Shown here: positions 14,269 through 24,200 of the stretch, piece by piece
How the letters are laid out: every line of letters starts with the position of its first letter
Numbering within the stretch: the first letter of the stretch is position 1
Assembly: GCA_944377405.1 (NCBI GenBank)
Contig: CALWES010000013.1
Span: 1-48,035, forward strand
Reading direction: 5' to 3'
Origin: an uncultured Lachnospiraceae bacterium
GTDB taxonomy: Bacteria > Bacillota > Clostridia > Lachnospirales > Lachnospiraceae
Length of the DNA: 48,035 bases
Program-made: the position numbers and the translations under genes
Notes under the pieces: generated by a model
Database searches by the model: none
Told to the model about the DNA's origin: nothing
What the model saw: the letters and a program-made list of their open reading frames with translations, nothing else

Positions 14269-15870
14269 ATGGATAATCAGACACAGCTGAAAAACGAAAT
14301 CGAGCGCCGCAGGACCTTTGCCATCATATCCCACCCGGATGCGGGAAAGACCACCCTGACGGAGAAATTCCTCCTCTACGGAGGCGCCATCAACCTGGCG
14401 GGAACGGTAAAGGGCCGGAAGGCGGCAAAACATGCGGTCTCCGACTGGATGGAGATCGAAAAGGAAAGAGGTATCTCCGTGACCTCCTCGGCCATGCAGT
14501 TCCAGTTTGACGGAAAGGTCATCAATATCCTGGATACGCCGGGACATCAGGATTTCTCGGAGGATACCTACCGGACCCTGATGGCAGCGGACTCCGCCGT
14601 CATGGTCATCGACGGCTCCAAGGGTGTGGAGGCCCAGACCATCAAGCTCTTTAAGGTCTGCGTGATGCGGGGCATCCCCATCTTTACCTTTATCAATAAA
14701 TTTGACCGGGAAGCCCGGGACCCCTTCGAGCTTCTTTCCGAGATCGAGGACGTGCTGGGGATCCATACCGCCCCCGTGAACTGGCCCATTGGCTGCGGAA
14801 AGAACTTTAAGGGCGTTTACGAGCGGGACGAAAAGAAGGTTATTACCTTCAAAGCGGAAATGGGCGGCGCCAAGGAGCTGGAGACCCACGAGTACGATAT
14901 TACGGAGGATTGTCTCTCCGAGGTGCTGGGCTTCCAGAACCTGGACAAGCTCAAGGAGGACATTGAGCTTCTGGACGGTGCGGCAGACGAGCTGGATCTG
15001 GAAAAGGTAAGGGCCGGAAAGCTTTCACCGGTGTTCTTCGGATCCGCTCTTACGAACTTCGGTGTGGAGCCCTTCCTGCGGCATTTCCTCAGGATGACCA
15101 CTCCGCCCCTTCCCAGAAAGAGCGACCAGGGTCTCATCGATCCGGTTTCAGAGCCCTTCTCCGCCCTCGTCTTCAAGATACAGGCCAACATGAACAAGGC
15201 TCACCGGGACAGGATCGCCTTTATGCGGATCTGCTCCGGCGAATATGAAGCCGGCATGGAGGTCAACCATGTACAGGGAGGCCGGAAAATAAAGCTCACC
15301 ATGCCCACCCAGATGATGGCGGATGAGCGGCAGATCATCAGCAAGGCCTATGCAGGGGACATCATCGGCGTCTTCGATCCGGGAATTTACAGCATCGGCG
15401 ACACCCTCTGCGCCTCCGGAAAGAAATTTGCCTACGAAGGGATCCCCACCTTCGCCCCGGAGCACTTTGCCCGGGTGCGACAGATGGATACCATGAAGCG
15501 GAAGCAGTTCTTAAAGGGCGTTCTGCAGATCGCCCAGGAGGGCGCCATCCAGATCTTCCAGGAATTCAACACGGGTATGGAGGAGATCATCGTAGGCGTG
15601 GTAGGCGTCCTGCAGTTTGAAGTGCTGACCTACCGGCTGAAAAACGAGTATAATGTAGAGGTGAAGCTGGAGCAGCTTCCCTACGAATATATCCGCTGGG
15701 TGGAGAACCCCACGGAGGTGAATCTGGATAAGCTCAACGGTACCAGCGACATGAAGAAGGTCAAGGACCTGAAGGGCAATCCCCTTCTGCTCTTTGCCCA
15801 TGAGTGGAGCGTCAAGATGGTGCTGGAGCGCAACGAAGGACTGAAGCTGTCCGAGTTCGGACGGAACTAA
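14269..15870 (+). CDS. prfC: Peptide chain release factor 3
   Basis: RF3 is the translational GTPase that recycles RF1 and RF2 from the ribosome after peptide release. The 533-residue protein has the G1 motif ISHPDAGKTTLTEK, the switch segment EKERGISVTSSAM, G3 DTPGHQDFSED and G4 INKFDR. Domains II and III follow, with ANMNKAHRDRIAFMRICSGEY and the RF3-type GVVGVLQFEVLTYRLKNEY. The length is normal. The ribosome binding site is weak and the start was chosen by the family N terminus (NEIERRRTFAIISHPDAGKTT). pepV follows closely on the same strand, 23 bases after the stop. Confidence 0.96.
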   Translation: MDNQTQLKNEIERRRTFAIISHPDAGKTTLTEKFLLYGGAINLAGTVKGRKAAKHAVSDWMEIEKERGISVTSSAMQFQFDGKVINILDTPGHQDFSEDTYRTLMAADSAVMVIDGSKGVEAQTIKLFKVCVMRGIPIFTFINKFDREARDPFELLSEIEDVLGIHTAPVNWPIGCGKNFKGVYERDEKKVITFKAEMGGAKELETHEYDITEDCLSEVLGFQNLDKLKEDIELLDGAADELDLEKVRAGKLSPVFFGSALTNFGVEPFLRHFLRMTTPPLPRKSDQGLIDPVSEPFSALVFKIQANMNKAHRDRIAFMRICSGEYEAGMEVNHVQGGRKIKLTMPTQMMADERQIISKAYAGDIIGVFDPGIYSIGDTLCASGKKFAYEGIPTFAPEHFARVRQMDTMKRKQFLKGVLQIAQEGAIQIFQEFNTGMEEIIVGVVGVLQFEVLTYRLKNEYNVEVKLEQLPYEYIRWVENPTEVNLDKLNGTSDMKKVKDLKGNPLLLFAHEWSVKMVLERNEGLKLSEFGRN

Positions 15871-15893
15871 TATATATCAAGGAGGATGGAATC

Positions 15894-17318
15894 ATGAACG
15901 ATCAGGAAAGGATCCTGCAGTATATCGACGAGCATGTGGAGGAAATGGTTGCGGATACCATGGAGCTCTGCCGCATCAACTCCGAAAAGGGAGAGGCGGA
16001 AGAGGGCATGCCCTACGGAAAGGGCCCCTGCGAGGCCCTTCACAAGGCTGCAGAGATCTGCGGAAGATACGGCTTCACCGTGACGAACTATGACAACCAT
16101 GTGATCACGGCAGACCTCAATGACCAGGAACGCCACCTGGATATCCTGGCCCATATGGATGTTGTGGCAGCAGGAGAGGGCTGGACCGTAACGAAGCCCT
16201 ATGAGCCCATCGTAAAGGATGGAAAGATCTTCGGACGGGGCAGCTCCGATGACAAGGGACCTGCCATGGCGGCTCTTTATGCCATGCGGGCAGTGAAGGA
16301 ACTGCAGATCCCCCTGAAGAAGAACTGCCGCCTGATCCTGGGTTCAGACGAGGAATGCGGATCCTCCGATATCGCATATTATTATCAGAAGGAGCCTGAG
16401 GCAGCCATGACCTTCAGCCCCGACGCAGAGTTCCCCCTGGTGAATGTGGAAAAGGGACAGTTCAGGGCAGAGTTGCGGAAGGAATTTACGGAGCAGGGCA
16501 GCGGCGCAGTCCTTCTGGAACTTGAGGGCGGCACCACCACCAACATCGTTCCCGGCAAGGCCTGGGCTGTAGTAAGAGGCATCTCCCAGGCGGATCTGGA
16601 GGCAGCCTGCACCAGAGTGGGCGCTGAGACCGGCGTAAGCTTCGAGATCGAAAAGGAAGAAGATACGGGCTTTGCCATCCAGGAGACCTACCGGATCATG
16701 GCAGAGGGAAAAGGCGCCCATGCGTCCACGCCCCAGGAGGGTCGGAATGCAGCCCTGGCAGCCCTGAAGCTGGTTTCCGAGCTGCCCCTTTCCCAGTGTG
16801 AGCAGAAGGAAGCCCTGGAGAAGCTGGCGGAGCTCTTCCCCTACGGTGACCATTACGGGGAGGCCCTGGGGATCCGTCTTTCCGACGAGATCTCCAGCGA
16901 CACCACTGTATCCCTGAATATCCTGAAGGTGGATCAGGGATCCCTTTATGCCAAGTTCGATTCCAGATCCTGCGTATCGGCGGATATGGAGAACACGGTG
17001 CTTCCCGCCAAGGCAAAGATGGAGGCGGCAGGCTTTGAAGTGGAGACTGCCTTCAATCCGCCCCATGTGGTGGACGGAGACAGCGACTTCGTAAAGACCC
17101 TTCTGTCCTGCTATGAGAAGGTCACCGGAGAACCCGGAAGGACCACCTTCATGGGAGGCGGCACCTATGTACACGACTTAAAGCGGGGCGTTGCATTCGG
17201 CGCCGTAGGAGAGTTTACGGACACCCATATGCACGGACCCGATGAATTCATGATCATTGAGGAACTGAAGACGGCGGCAAAGATCTTTGCCCTGTCCATT
17301 GCGGATCTTTGCAGCTAA
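15894..17318 (+). CDS. pepV: M20 family dipeptidase, PepV-like
   Basis: This cytosolic zinc dipeptidase belongs to peptidase family M20. The 474-residue protein has the metal-ligand motifs LAHMDVV, FGRGSSDDKGP, LGSDEECGSSD and FSPDAEFP. A lid domain with GGTTTNIVPGKAWA and GKGAHASTPQEGRNA follows. The C-terminal ligand region contains GGGTYVHDL and AFGAVGEF...HGPDEFM. The ATG at 15894 has AAGGAGG at 15879-15885. metN begins 22 bases after the stop with no terminator between, so pepV and metNIQ probably share a transcript. That would join methionine uptake with dipeptide breakdown. Confidence 0.92.
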   Translation: MNDQERILQYIDEHVEEMVADTMELCRINSEKGEAEEGMPYGKGPCEALHKAAEICGRYGFTVTNYDNHVITADLNDQERHLDILAHMDVVAAGEGWTVTKPYEPIVKDGKIFGRGSSDDKGPAMAALYAMRAVKELQIPLKKNCRLILGSDEECGSSDIAYYYQKEPEAAMTFSPDAEFPLVNVEKGQFRAELRKEFTEQGSGAVLLELEGGTTTNIVPGKAWAVVRGISQADLEAACTRVGAETGVSFEIEKEEDTGFAIQETYRIMAEGKGAHASTPQEGRNAALAALKLVSELPLSQCEQKEALEKLAELFPYGDHYGEALGIRLSDEISSDTTVSLNILKVDQGSLYAKFDSRSCVSADMENTVLPAKAKMEAAGFEVETAFNPPHVVDGDSDFVKTLLSCYEKVTGEPGRTTFMGGGTYVHDLKRGVAFGAVGEFTDTHMHGPDEFMIIEELKTAAKIFALSIADLCS

Positions 17319-17340
17319 CAGAGGTCCGGAAGGAGGAAGC

Positions 17341-18339
17341 ATGGCGGAAAATATGATAGAGCTCAGGGGACTGGGGAAGACCTTCAAGACATCCAGCGGC
17401 TCCGTTACGGCCTTGGAGGATATCAACCTGAGCATCGGCGAAGGGGAGATCTTCGGCATCATCGGACTTTCCGGCGCCGGAAAATCCACTCTGGTGCGGT
17501 GTATCAACTATCTGGAGATCCCCACCTCCGGCTCCGTGATCTTCCAGGGAAAGAACCTGGGGACCCTCAGCGATCAGGAGCTGCGGGAGGCCAGACGGGA
17601 GATGGGCATGATCTTCCAGCAGTTCAACCTGCTGGCCCAGCGGAATGTGCTGCGGAACGTGACCTTCCCCCTGGAGCTTTCGGGAGTCTCCAAGACGGAG
17701 GCAAAGGAACGGGCCATCGAGCTTCTGCGGATGGTGGGCCTGGAGGACCGGATCAAGGCGTATCCGGCACAGCTTTCCGGCGGCCAGAAGCAGAGAGTGG
17801 CCATTGCCCGTGCCCTGGCTACCAGGCCGAAGGTGCTGCTCTGCGACGAGGCCACCTCAGCCCTGGACCCCAATACCACAAAGCAGATCCTGGAGCTTCT
17901 GAAGCGGATCAACCGGGAGCTGGGAGTAACGGTCATCGTCATTACCCACGAAATGGCCGTGATCGAAGCCATCTGTGACCGGGTGGCCATCATCGATCAG
18001 AGCCACATCGCGGAGGAGGGACCGGTCTCTCAGATCTTCTCAGAGCCGAAGACCCGTATCGGAAAGCAGCTGATCCTGGGAGACGCAGGAAAGAACGTGG
18101 AGTTCGGAGAACGGAAGGTACGTCTCGTATTTGACGGAAACGTATCCCAGGAGCCGGTGATCGCCAATCTGGTGCTGGCCTGCAAGACTCCCGTGAACAT
18201 CGTCTTTGCCAACATGAAGGAGATCGACGGAAAATCCTTCGGACAGATGGTGATCGAGCTTCCGGCAGATGAAACGGAGCGCAGCCGGGCCCTGCATTTC
18301 CTTGCTGCAAACCAGATCAAATATGAGGAGGTGCGCTAA
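17341..18339 (+). CDS. metN: Methionine ABC transporter ATP-binding protein
   Basis: MetN energises the MetNIQ importer for methionine. The 332-residue protein has Walker A GLSGAGKST, the Q-loop FQQFNLL, signature LSGGQKQR, Walker B VLLCDEATSALD and the H-loop VITHEM. After about residue 240 comes the NIL domain (VRLVFDGNVSQEPVIANL...), which binds methionine and inhibits transport in E. coli MetN. The ATG has AGGAGG seven bases upstream. It ends directly against the metI start. Confidence 0.95.
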   Translation: MAENMIELRGLGKTFKTSSGSVTALEDINLSIGEGEIFGIIGLSGAGKSTLVRCINYLEIPTSGSVIFQGKNLGTLSDQELREARREMGMIFQQFNLLAQRNVLRNVTFPLELSGVSKTEAKERAIELLRMVGLEDRIKAYPAQLSGGQKQRVAIARALATRPKVLLCDEATSALDPNTTKQILELLKRINRELGVTVIVITHEMAVIEAICDRVAIIDQSHIAEEGPVSQIFSEPKTRIGKQLILGDAGKNVEFGERKVRLVFDGNVSQEPVIANLVLACKTPVNIVFANMKEIDGKSFGQMVIELPADETERSRALHFLAANQIKYEEVR

Positions 18340-18999
18340 ATGGATTCACAGATGGTATCAATGATGTGGGAGGGGGTGCTGGAGACCCTGTACATGACCC
18401 TCTGGTCCACGGGACTGGCCTATGTGATCGGCATCCCCCTGGGTGTGATCCTGGTGGTGACGGAGGAGGGCGGTATCCGGCCCATAAAGCCCCTGCATGA
18501 CATCCTGGGCTTCTTCGTCAATATTTTCCGGTCCATTCCCTTTATCATCCTGCTGTTTCTGATGCTGCCCCTGACCCTGATCCTGGTGGGGACCCAGATC
18601 GGCTCCATCGCCATCATCCCGCCCCTGACCGCTTCGGCGGCCCCCTATGTGGCCAGAATGGTGGAAAGCTCCCTGAAGGAGGTGGACGCAGGCGTTATTG
18701 AGGCGGCAAAGTCCATGGGAGCCAGCACCTGGCAGATCATCTATAAGGTACTGCTTCCGGAGGCAAAGCCCTCCCTTCTGGTGGGAGCAGCCATCGTTAT
18801 GACCACGATCCTTGGATATACCGCCATGGCGGGCATGTGCGGAGGCGGCGGCCTCGGAGCCATCGCAGCCAACTACGGCTATTACCGCTGGCAGGCAGAC
18901 GTGATGATCGTGGCAACCATCCTTCTGGTGGTGATCGTACAGATCATCCAGGAGCTCTGGATGCGGGGAGCGAAGGCTTCCGATAAGCGGATCCGTTAA
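18340..18999 (+). CDS. metI: Methionine ABC transporter permease
   Basis: MetI is the membrane channel subunit of the MetNIQ importer. The 219-residue protein has five or so hydrophobic segments and the permease EAA-type loop EVDAGVIEAAKSMGASTWQIIYKVLLPEAKPS, which contacts MetN. LGYTAMAGMCGGGGLGAIA is typical of the family. It starts at the base after the metN stop codon, so translation is coupled. Confidence 0.95.
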   Translation: MDSQMVSMMWEGVLETLYMTLWSTGLAYVIGIPLGVILVVTEEGGIRPIKPLHDILGFFVNIFRSIPFIILLFLMLPLTLILVGTQIGSIAIIPPLTASAAPYVARMVESSLKEVDAGVIEAAKSMGASTWQIIYKVLLPEAKPSLLVGAAIVMTTILGYTAMAGMCGGGGLGAIAANYGYYRWQADVMIVATILLVVIVQIIQELWMRGAKASDKRIR

Positions 19000-19031
19000 G
19001 GCCGGGACCGGCTGGATCCTGAAAAAGCGTA

Positions 19032-19074
19032 TTAAACGCAGCGGCGTTTGATATAAAGCTGCCCTTTGGGGCAG
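19032..19074 (+). other. Two intercistronic hairpins between metI and metQ
   Basis: AAACGC-AGCG-GCGTTT (19034-19049) and CTGCCC...GGGCAG (19059-19074) form two stable stem-loops without a T-run. They precede the AAAGGAGG of metQ. Such elements often protect the downstream message end and raise binding-protein levels relative to the permease; that role is inferred. Confidence 0.5.
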
Positions 19075-19097
19075 AAAGATCAAAGGAGGAGAATATT

Positions 19098-20063
19098 ATG
19101 AAAAAGAAGGCACTGACACTGGTGCTCTGCACGGCTCTGCTGGCAGCTCTTGCAGGCTGCTCAGGCAGCACCGAGAGCGCAGAAACCACCACCGCAGCCG
19201 AGACCGAGGCAACGGAAGCTGCCACTGAGGCTGAGACTGAGGCTGAGGAGTCCGAGACCACTGAGGCTGCTTCCGAGGCAGCAGAGGGTGAGACGGAAGC
19301 TGCAGCAGAGGGCGAGATCGAAGCACTGGCAGAGCCGGTGGACATTAAGATCGGCGCATCCATCACCCCCCACGCAGAGATCCTGAACCATGCAAAGGAC
19401 GCTCTGGCAGAAAAAGGCGTGAACATCGAGGTAGTGGAGTTTACGGACTATGTACTTCCCAACACGGCTCTGGAAAACGGAGAGCTTCAGGCAAACTACT
19501 TCCAGCACAAGCCCTACATGGATCAGTTCAATGTAGAGAAGGGAACCCATCTGGTTTCCGCAGGCGTGATCCACTATGAGCCCTTCGGTATCTTTGCAGG
19601 TACCAAGAACGACCTTGGCCAGGTGGCTGAAGGGGACAAGATCGCAGTTCCCAACGACACCACCAATGAGGCAAGAGCACTGCTCCTTCTGGAGGCCCAG
19701 GGCCTGATCACCCTGAAGGAGGATGCAGGACTGACCGCCACCAAGCAGGATATCGTGGAGAATCCCATGAACCTGGATATCGTGGAGCTGGAGTCTGCAC
19801 AGATCTCCAAGTCCCTGCAGTCCGTAGCATTTGCAGTCATGAACGGAAACTATGCAATCCAGGCAGGCTATAAGCCCACGGATGCTCTGGCCATCGAGGA
19901 TGCGGATTCTGTAGGCGCTCAGACCTACGGCAACGTGATCGCAGTGAAGGAAGGAACGGAGAACGAGCCCTGGGTAAAGGTACTGGTAGACGTGCTTCAT
20001 TCAGAGGATGTGAAGAACTGGATGAACGAAACCTACGAGGGGGCTGTGGTTCCTCTTGATTAA
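19098..20063 (+). CDS. metQ: Methionine-binding lipoprotein MetQ (NlpA family)
   Basis: MetQ is the surface lipoprotein that delivers methionine to MetNI. The 321-residue protein has a signal peptide with lipobox LAGC (lipidated Cys21). An unusually long linker of about 50 residues made almost only of Thr, Glu, Ala and Ser follows (residues 25-75). The NlpA binding fold then shows IKIGASITPHAEILNHAKDAL, VEFTDYVLPN, QANYFQHKPYMDQFN and IAVPNDTTNEARALLLLE. The linker probably works as a flexible acidic spacer through the cell wall. A terminator follows at 20087. Confidence 0.94.
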   Translation: MKKKALTLVLCTALLAALAGCSGSTESAETTTAAETEATEAATEAETEAEESETTEAASEAAEGETEAAAEGEIEALAEPVDIKIGASITPHAEILNHAKDALAEKGVNIEVVEFTDYVLPNTALENGELQANYFQHKPYMDQFNVEKGTHLVSAGVIHYEPFGIFAGTKNDLGQVAEGDKIAVPNDTTNEARALLLLEAQGLITLKEDAGLTATKQDIVENPMNLDIVELESAQISKSLQSVAFAVMNGNYAIQAGYKPTDALAIEDADSVGAQTYGNVIAVKEGTENEPWVKVLVDVLHSEDVKNWMNETYEGAVVPLD

Positions 20064-20086
20064 AACTGTAGGATGTAGTAACATTA

Positions 20087-20119
20087 AAGCGTATCGGGTA
20101 TTCCCGGTACGCTTTTTTT
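20087..20119 (+). terminator. Terminator after metQ
   Basis: AAGCGTATCGGG and CCCGGTACGCTT form a stem with a TATT loop, followed by seven T. nrdR begins 30 bases later, so it needs readthrough or its own promoter. Confidence 0.9.
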
Positions 20120-20148
20120 CAGCAATGGATCTCAAAGGAGGAAACCCC

Positions 20149-20628
20149 ATGAAGTGCCCATATTGCAGTGCGGACGACACGAAGGTGATCGATTCCAGAC
20201 CTGCGGACGACAATTCGTCCATCAGACGCCGCCGCCAGTGCGAGGCCTGCGGCAGACGTTTTACCACATATGAAAAGCTGGAGACCATGCCCCTTATGGT
20301 CATCAAGAAGGACGATTCCAGAGAGCCCTATGACAGGTCGAAGATCGAAAACGGGATCATCCAGTCCTGCCATAAGCGGCCCGTATCCACCCAGCAGATC
20401 TCAAAGGTGATCGACGAGATCGAAAACGAGCTCTTTACCATGGAGGAAAAGGAGATCCCCACCTCCGTGATCGGGGAGAAGGTCATGCGGAAGCTGAAGG
20501 ACCTGGACGAGGTGGCCTACGTGCGCTTCGCCTCCGTCTACCGGGAATTCAAGGACGTGAATACCTTTGTGGAAGAGATCGGGAAGCTCTTAAAGAGCAA
20601 TCCGGAAAAGAAAAGGGAAGAAGCCTGA
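20149..20628 (+). CDS. nrdR: Transcriptional repressor NrdR
   Basis: NrdR represses ribonucleotide reductase genes when dATP is high. The 159-residue protein begins with the zinc ribbon MKCPYC...CEACGRRFTTYE, whose four cysteines bind zinc and DNA. An ATP-cone follows (LMVIKKDDSREPYDRSKIENGI...SFVYREF-like region with VAYVRFASVYREFKDVNTF). The ATG at 20149 is chosen because AAAGGAGG lies seven bases before it; an in-frame ATG at 20125 would precede that site. A strong NrdR-box-like sequence lies upstream of nrdD in this window. It overlaps yqeG by one base. Confidence 0.96.
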   Translation: MKCPYCSADDTKVIDSRPADDNSSIRRRRQCEACGRRFTTYEKLETMPLMVIKKDDSREPYDRSKIENGIIQSCHKRPVSTQQISKVIDEIENELFTMEEKEIPTSVIGEKVMRKLKDLDEVAYVRFASVYREFKDVNTFVEEIGKLLKSNPEKKREEA

Positions 20629-21143
20629 TGTTCCGGCGGTTTTATCCGAAGCTCTGGGTGAAGAGCGCCTATGAGATCGATTATGACAGATTATATCAGG
20701 AGGGGATCCGGGGACTGATCTTTGACATCGATAACACTCTGGTGCCCCACGACGCTCCCCCGGATGAGCGGAGCATCCGGCTCATGCAGGAGCTTAGACA
20801 AAAGGGCTTTTCCATTATGACGGTGTCCAACAACCACGAGCCCAGGGTCCGCTCCCTGGCGGAGAAGCTGGAGATCGGCTATATCCATGATGCCCATAAG
20901 CCGGCTCCCCGGGGCTACCTTGCGGCCTGCAGCCGCATGGGACTTCTGCCGGAGGAGACCGCCTGTATCGGGGACCAGCTCTTTACGGATGTGCTGGGGG
21001 CAAACCGGGCAGGGGTCAGGAGCATTCTGGTGCTTCCGGTGGACCGGTCCACGGATATCCCCAGGATCCGCTTAAAGCGAAGGCTTGAGGCACCGATCCT
21101 GAAGGCTTATGAAAAGCATTACGGAGGACCGGTGGGCCGATAG
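20628..21143 (+). CDS. yqeG: YqeG family HAD IIIA-type phosphatase
   Basis: The 171-residue protein is a HAD-superfamily phosphatase of the YqeG type. Motif I is LIFDIDNTLVPHD with the nucleophile Asp, motif II is MTVSNN, the Lys motif is in HDAHKPAPRGYL, and motif III is CIGDQLFTDVLGANRAG. The short N-terminal segment (MFRRFYPKLWVKSAYEID) is typical for YqeG in Firmicutes. The natural substrate is not established from the sequence. The ATG overlaps the nrdR stop (TGATG), so it is translationally coupled. Confidence 0.92.
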   Translation: MFRRFYPKLWVKSAYEIDYDRLYQEGIRGLIFDIDNTLVPHDAPPDERSIRLMQELRQKGFSIMTVSNNHEPRVRSLAEKLEIGYIHDAHKPAPRGYLAACSRMGLLPEETACIGDQLFTDVLGANRAGVRSILVLPVDRSTDIPRIRLKRRLEAPILKAYEKHYGGPVGR

Positions 21144-21163
21144 GATCAAAAATAAAACTGCAT

Positions 21164-21210
21164 AAAAAAATGCCATAGACAGGACTGCCCTGTGCAATGG
21201 CATTTTTTTT
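21164..21210. terminator. Bidirectional terminator between yqeG and carB
   Basis: ATGCCAT (21170-21176) pairs with ATGGCAT with an inner ACAGG/CCTGT stem. A run of seven A is on the left and eight T on the right, so it serves both converging transcripts. Confidence 0.9.
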
Positions 21211-21227
21211 GCGCTTTTTACAGCAGC

Positions 21228-24200
21228 TTATTTCCGGTCGTCTATGGCGGCCACGCTCATGGTGATGTCCTCCAGCACATTCAGCAGGATGGAGACCGTG
21301 TCCAGGGAAGTGAACACATTGACTCCGTTGTCCGCAGCCACCCGGCGGATCATGAAGCCGTCGGAGGCGGAGGAGGCCTTCATGGGATCGAGGGTGTTCA
21401 CCACATAGGTAACGTGCCCCTGCCGGAGGGAGTCCAGGATCTCCTCACTGCCCTCGGAAAGCTTCCGGCGTATCCTGGTGCGGATCCCATTTCCCTTCAG
21501 GAATAAGGCAGTACCTCTGGTGGCCTCGATATTGAAGCCCAGATCATAGAAGCGCCGGATCAGAGGAAGGGCAGCCTCCTGGTCCCGGCCGGAGATGGTG
21601 ACGAAAACCGTTCCGTAGTTCCGGATCTTTACGCCGGAGGCCTGGATGGCCTTGTAAAAGGCCCGGTTCAGATCCCGGTCATAGCCGATGGCTTCACCGG
21701 TGGATTTCATCTCCGGAGACAGGACCGTATCGGCTCCCTTGATCTTGGAGAAGGAAAATACCGGTGCCTTGACATACCACATGGAAGGCTGCTCCTGGAG
21801 CCCGCCATGGTAGCCCTGGTCCCGGATGCTCTTTCCCAGGGCAATGGAGGCGGCGATGTCCGCCAGAGGGATCCCCGTGGCCTTGGAGATAAAGGGGACT
21901 GTCCTGGAGGAGCGGGGATTTACCTCGATGATGTAGACCTTTTCTTCATGGTCCACGATGAACTGGATATTATAAAGGCCCCGCATGCCAAGGCCCAGCC
22001 CCAGTCTTGCGGTGTAGTCCAGGATGGTATCTCTTGCCTTGTCGCTGATGCTGAAGGTGGGAAATACACTGATGGAATCGCCGGAGTGTACGCCGGTACG
22101 CTCCACATGCTGCATGATGCCGGGGATCAGCACATCCGTTCCGTCGCAGACGGCATCCACCTCAAGCTCCTTGCCCTCGATGTATTTATCGATGAGCACC
22201 GGCTGGGATTCGGAGGCTACGATGGCTTCCCGGAAATAACGCTGCAGCTCCTGGTCGTCGTAGACGATCTGCATGGCCCGTCCGCCCAGGACAAAGGAGG
22301 GCCGTACCAGCACCGGATAGCCGATCCTGTGGGCCACGGAAAGTCCATCCTCCACATGGGTGACCGCCTCCCCCTTTGGCTGGGGGATATCCAGGGCCAG
22401 AAGGGTCTTCTCAAAGCGGTCTCTGTTTTCCGCCCGGTCCACAGCGTCCACGGAGGTGCCCACCACCCGGACTCCAAGACGGTCCAGACGATTGGCCAGG
22501 TTGATGGCGGTCTGGCCGCCCAGGGTGACGATGACGCCGTCAGGATCCTCCAGATGGATCACGTCCATCACGTCCTCTACGGTCAGGGGCTCAAAATACA
22601 GCTTGTCGGAGGTGGTGTAGTCGGTGGAGACCGTTTCCGGATTGTTATTGATGATGATCGCCTCATAACCGGCCTTCCGGATCGCCCAGATGGCATGGAC
22701 GGTGGAGAAATCGAACTCCACCCCCTGTCCGATGCGGATAGGGCCGGAGCCCAGCACCAGGATCTTCTTTTTCTTCGAGACCAGGGATTCATTTTCTGCC
22801 TCGTAGCTGGAGTAGAAGTAGGGGGTGTAGCTGTCAAATTCCGCAGCACAGGTGTCGATCATCTTGTAGGAGGGGAAGATGCCGTATTTTTCCCGCAGAC
22901 GGTAGATCTCCGTATCGGAAAGTCCGGAGATCCTGGCCAGCCAGCCGTCGCTGATGCCCATATCCTTTGCCGCAAGGAGGAGCCTGAGGGAAGGATCCTT
23001 GGGGTTTACGCCGGCAAGGAGCGCCGGAAAGTCAAGGCTGGAAAGCTGCTTTTCAAAGCGGATGATGTGCTGGATCTTTTCCAGGAAAAACATATCGATC
23101 CTTGTGGCGTAGTAGATTTTTCCGATGTCCTCTCCCCGCCGCATAAGCTCTGCAATGGCAAAGAGACGGTCATCCCGTCCCTCCCGGATATAATCCAGAA
23201 GGGCGGCCTCATCCATGGTGTCGAACTTCGGCAGCCAGAGATGGCAGGCTCCGATCTCAAGACCCCGGACTGCCTTCAGCAGACTTGACTCAAAGCTGCG
23301 GCCAAGGCTCATGACTTCGCCGGTGGCCTTCATCTGGGTGGAGAGGCGGTTGTCCGCCTGGGTGAACTTATCAAAGGGGAAACGGGGTAATTTGGTTACC
23401 ACATAGTCCAGGGCAGGCTCAAAGCTGGCGGGGGTGTTGGCGATCCGGATCTCGTTCAGGAGAAGTCCCACGGCGATCTTTGCGCTGACCCGGGCAATGG
23501 GATAGGCAGTGGCCTTGGAGGCCAGAGCAGAGGACCGGGAGACCCTGGGATTCACTTCAATGACATAGTAGCGGAAGGAGAAGGGATCCAGGGCGAACTG
23601 GACATTACAGCCGCCTTCGATCTTAAGGGCCCGGATGATGCGCAGGGCACTGTCCCGGAGCATCTGGTATTCCCTGTTGGTCAGGGTCTGGCAGGGGGCA
23701 ACCACCATGGAATCGCCGGTGTGGATGCCTACGGGATCGATATTTTCCATGCTGCAGACGGTGATGGCAGTATCATTGGCATCCCTCATCACCTCAAACT
23801 CGATCTCCTTATAGCCCTTGATGCTTTTTTCAATGAGGACCTGACTGACAGGGGAAAGCTTCAGGCCGTTTTCCATCAGTTCATCCAGCTCTGCTTCATT
23901 TTCCGCAAATCCGCCGCCGGAGCCACCCAGAGTGAAGGCGGGCCGCAGTACCACGGGATATCCGATATGCTCTGCTGCCCGGCGGCCTTCTTCCAGGGTG
24001 GTGGCGATCTCAGAGGGCAGCACAGGCTCCCCGATGGAAAGGCAGAGCTCCTTGAAAAGCTCCCGATCCTCCGCCCGCTCGATGCTGTCGAAGGAGGTGC
24101 CCAGGATCTCTACCTGGCATTCCTGCAATACGCCCTTTTTCTCCAGCTGCACCGCCAGGTTCAGACCGGTCTGGCCGCCCAGGCCCGGAAGGATGGCATC

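Noticed and set aside
19160..19325. Short repeated motifs in the metQ linker as a CRISPR or tandem repeat array
   Set aside because: They are in-frame codons of a Thr/Glu/Ala-rich linker with irregular spacing and no spacers. No CRISPR array was seen anywhere.
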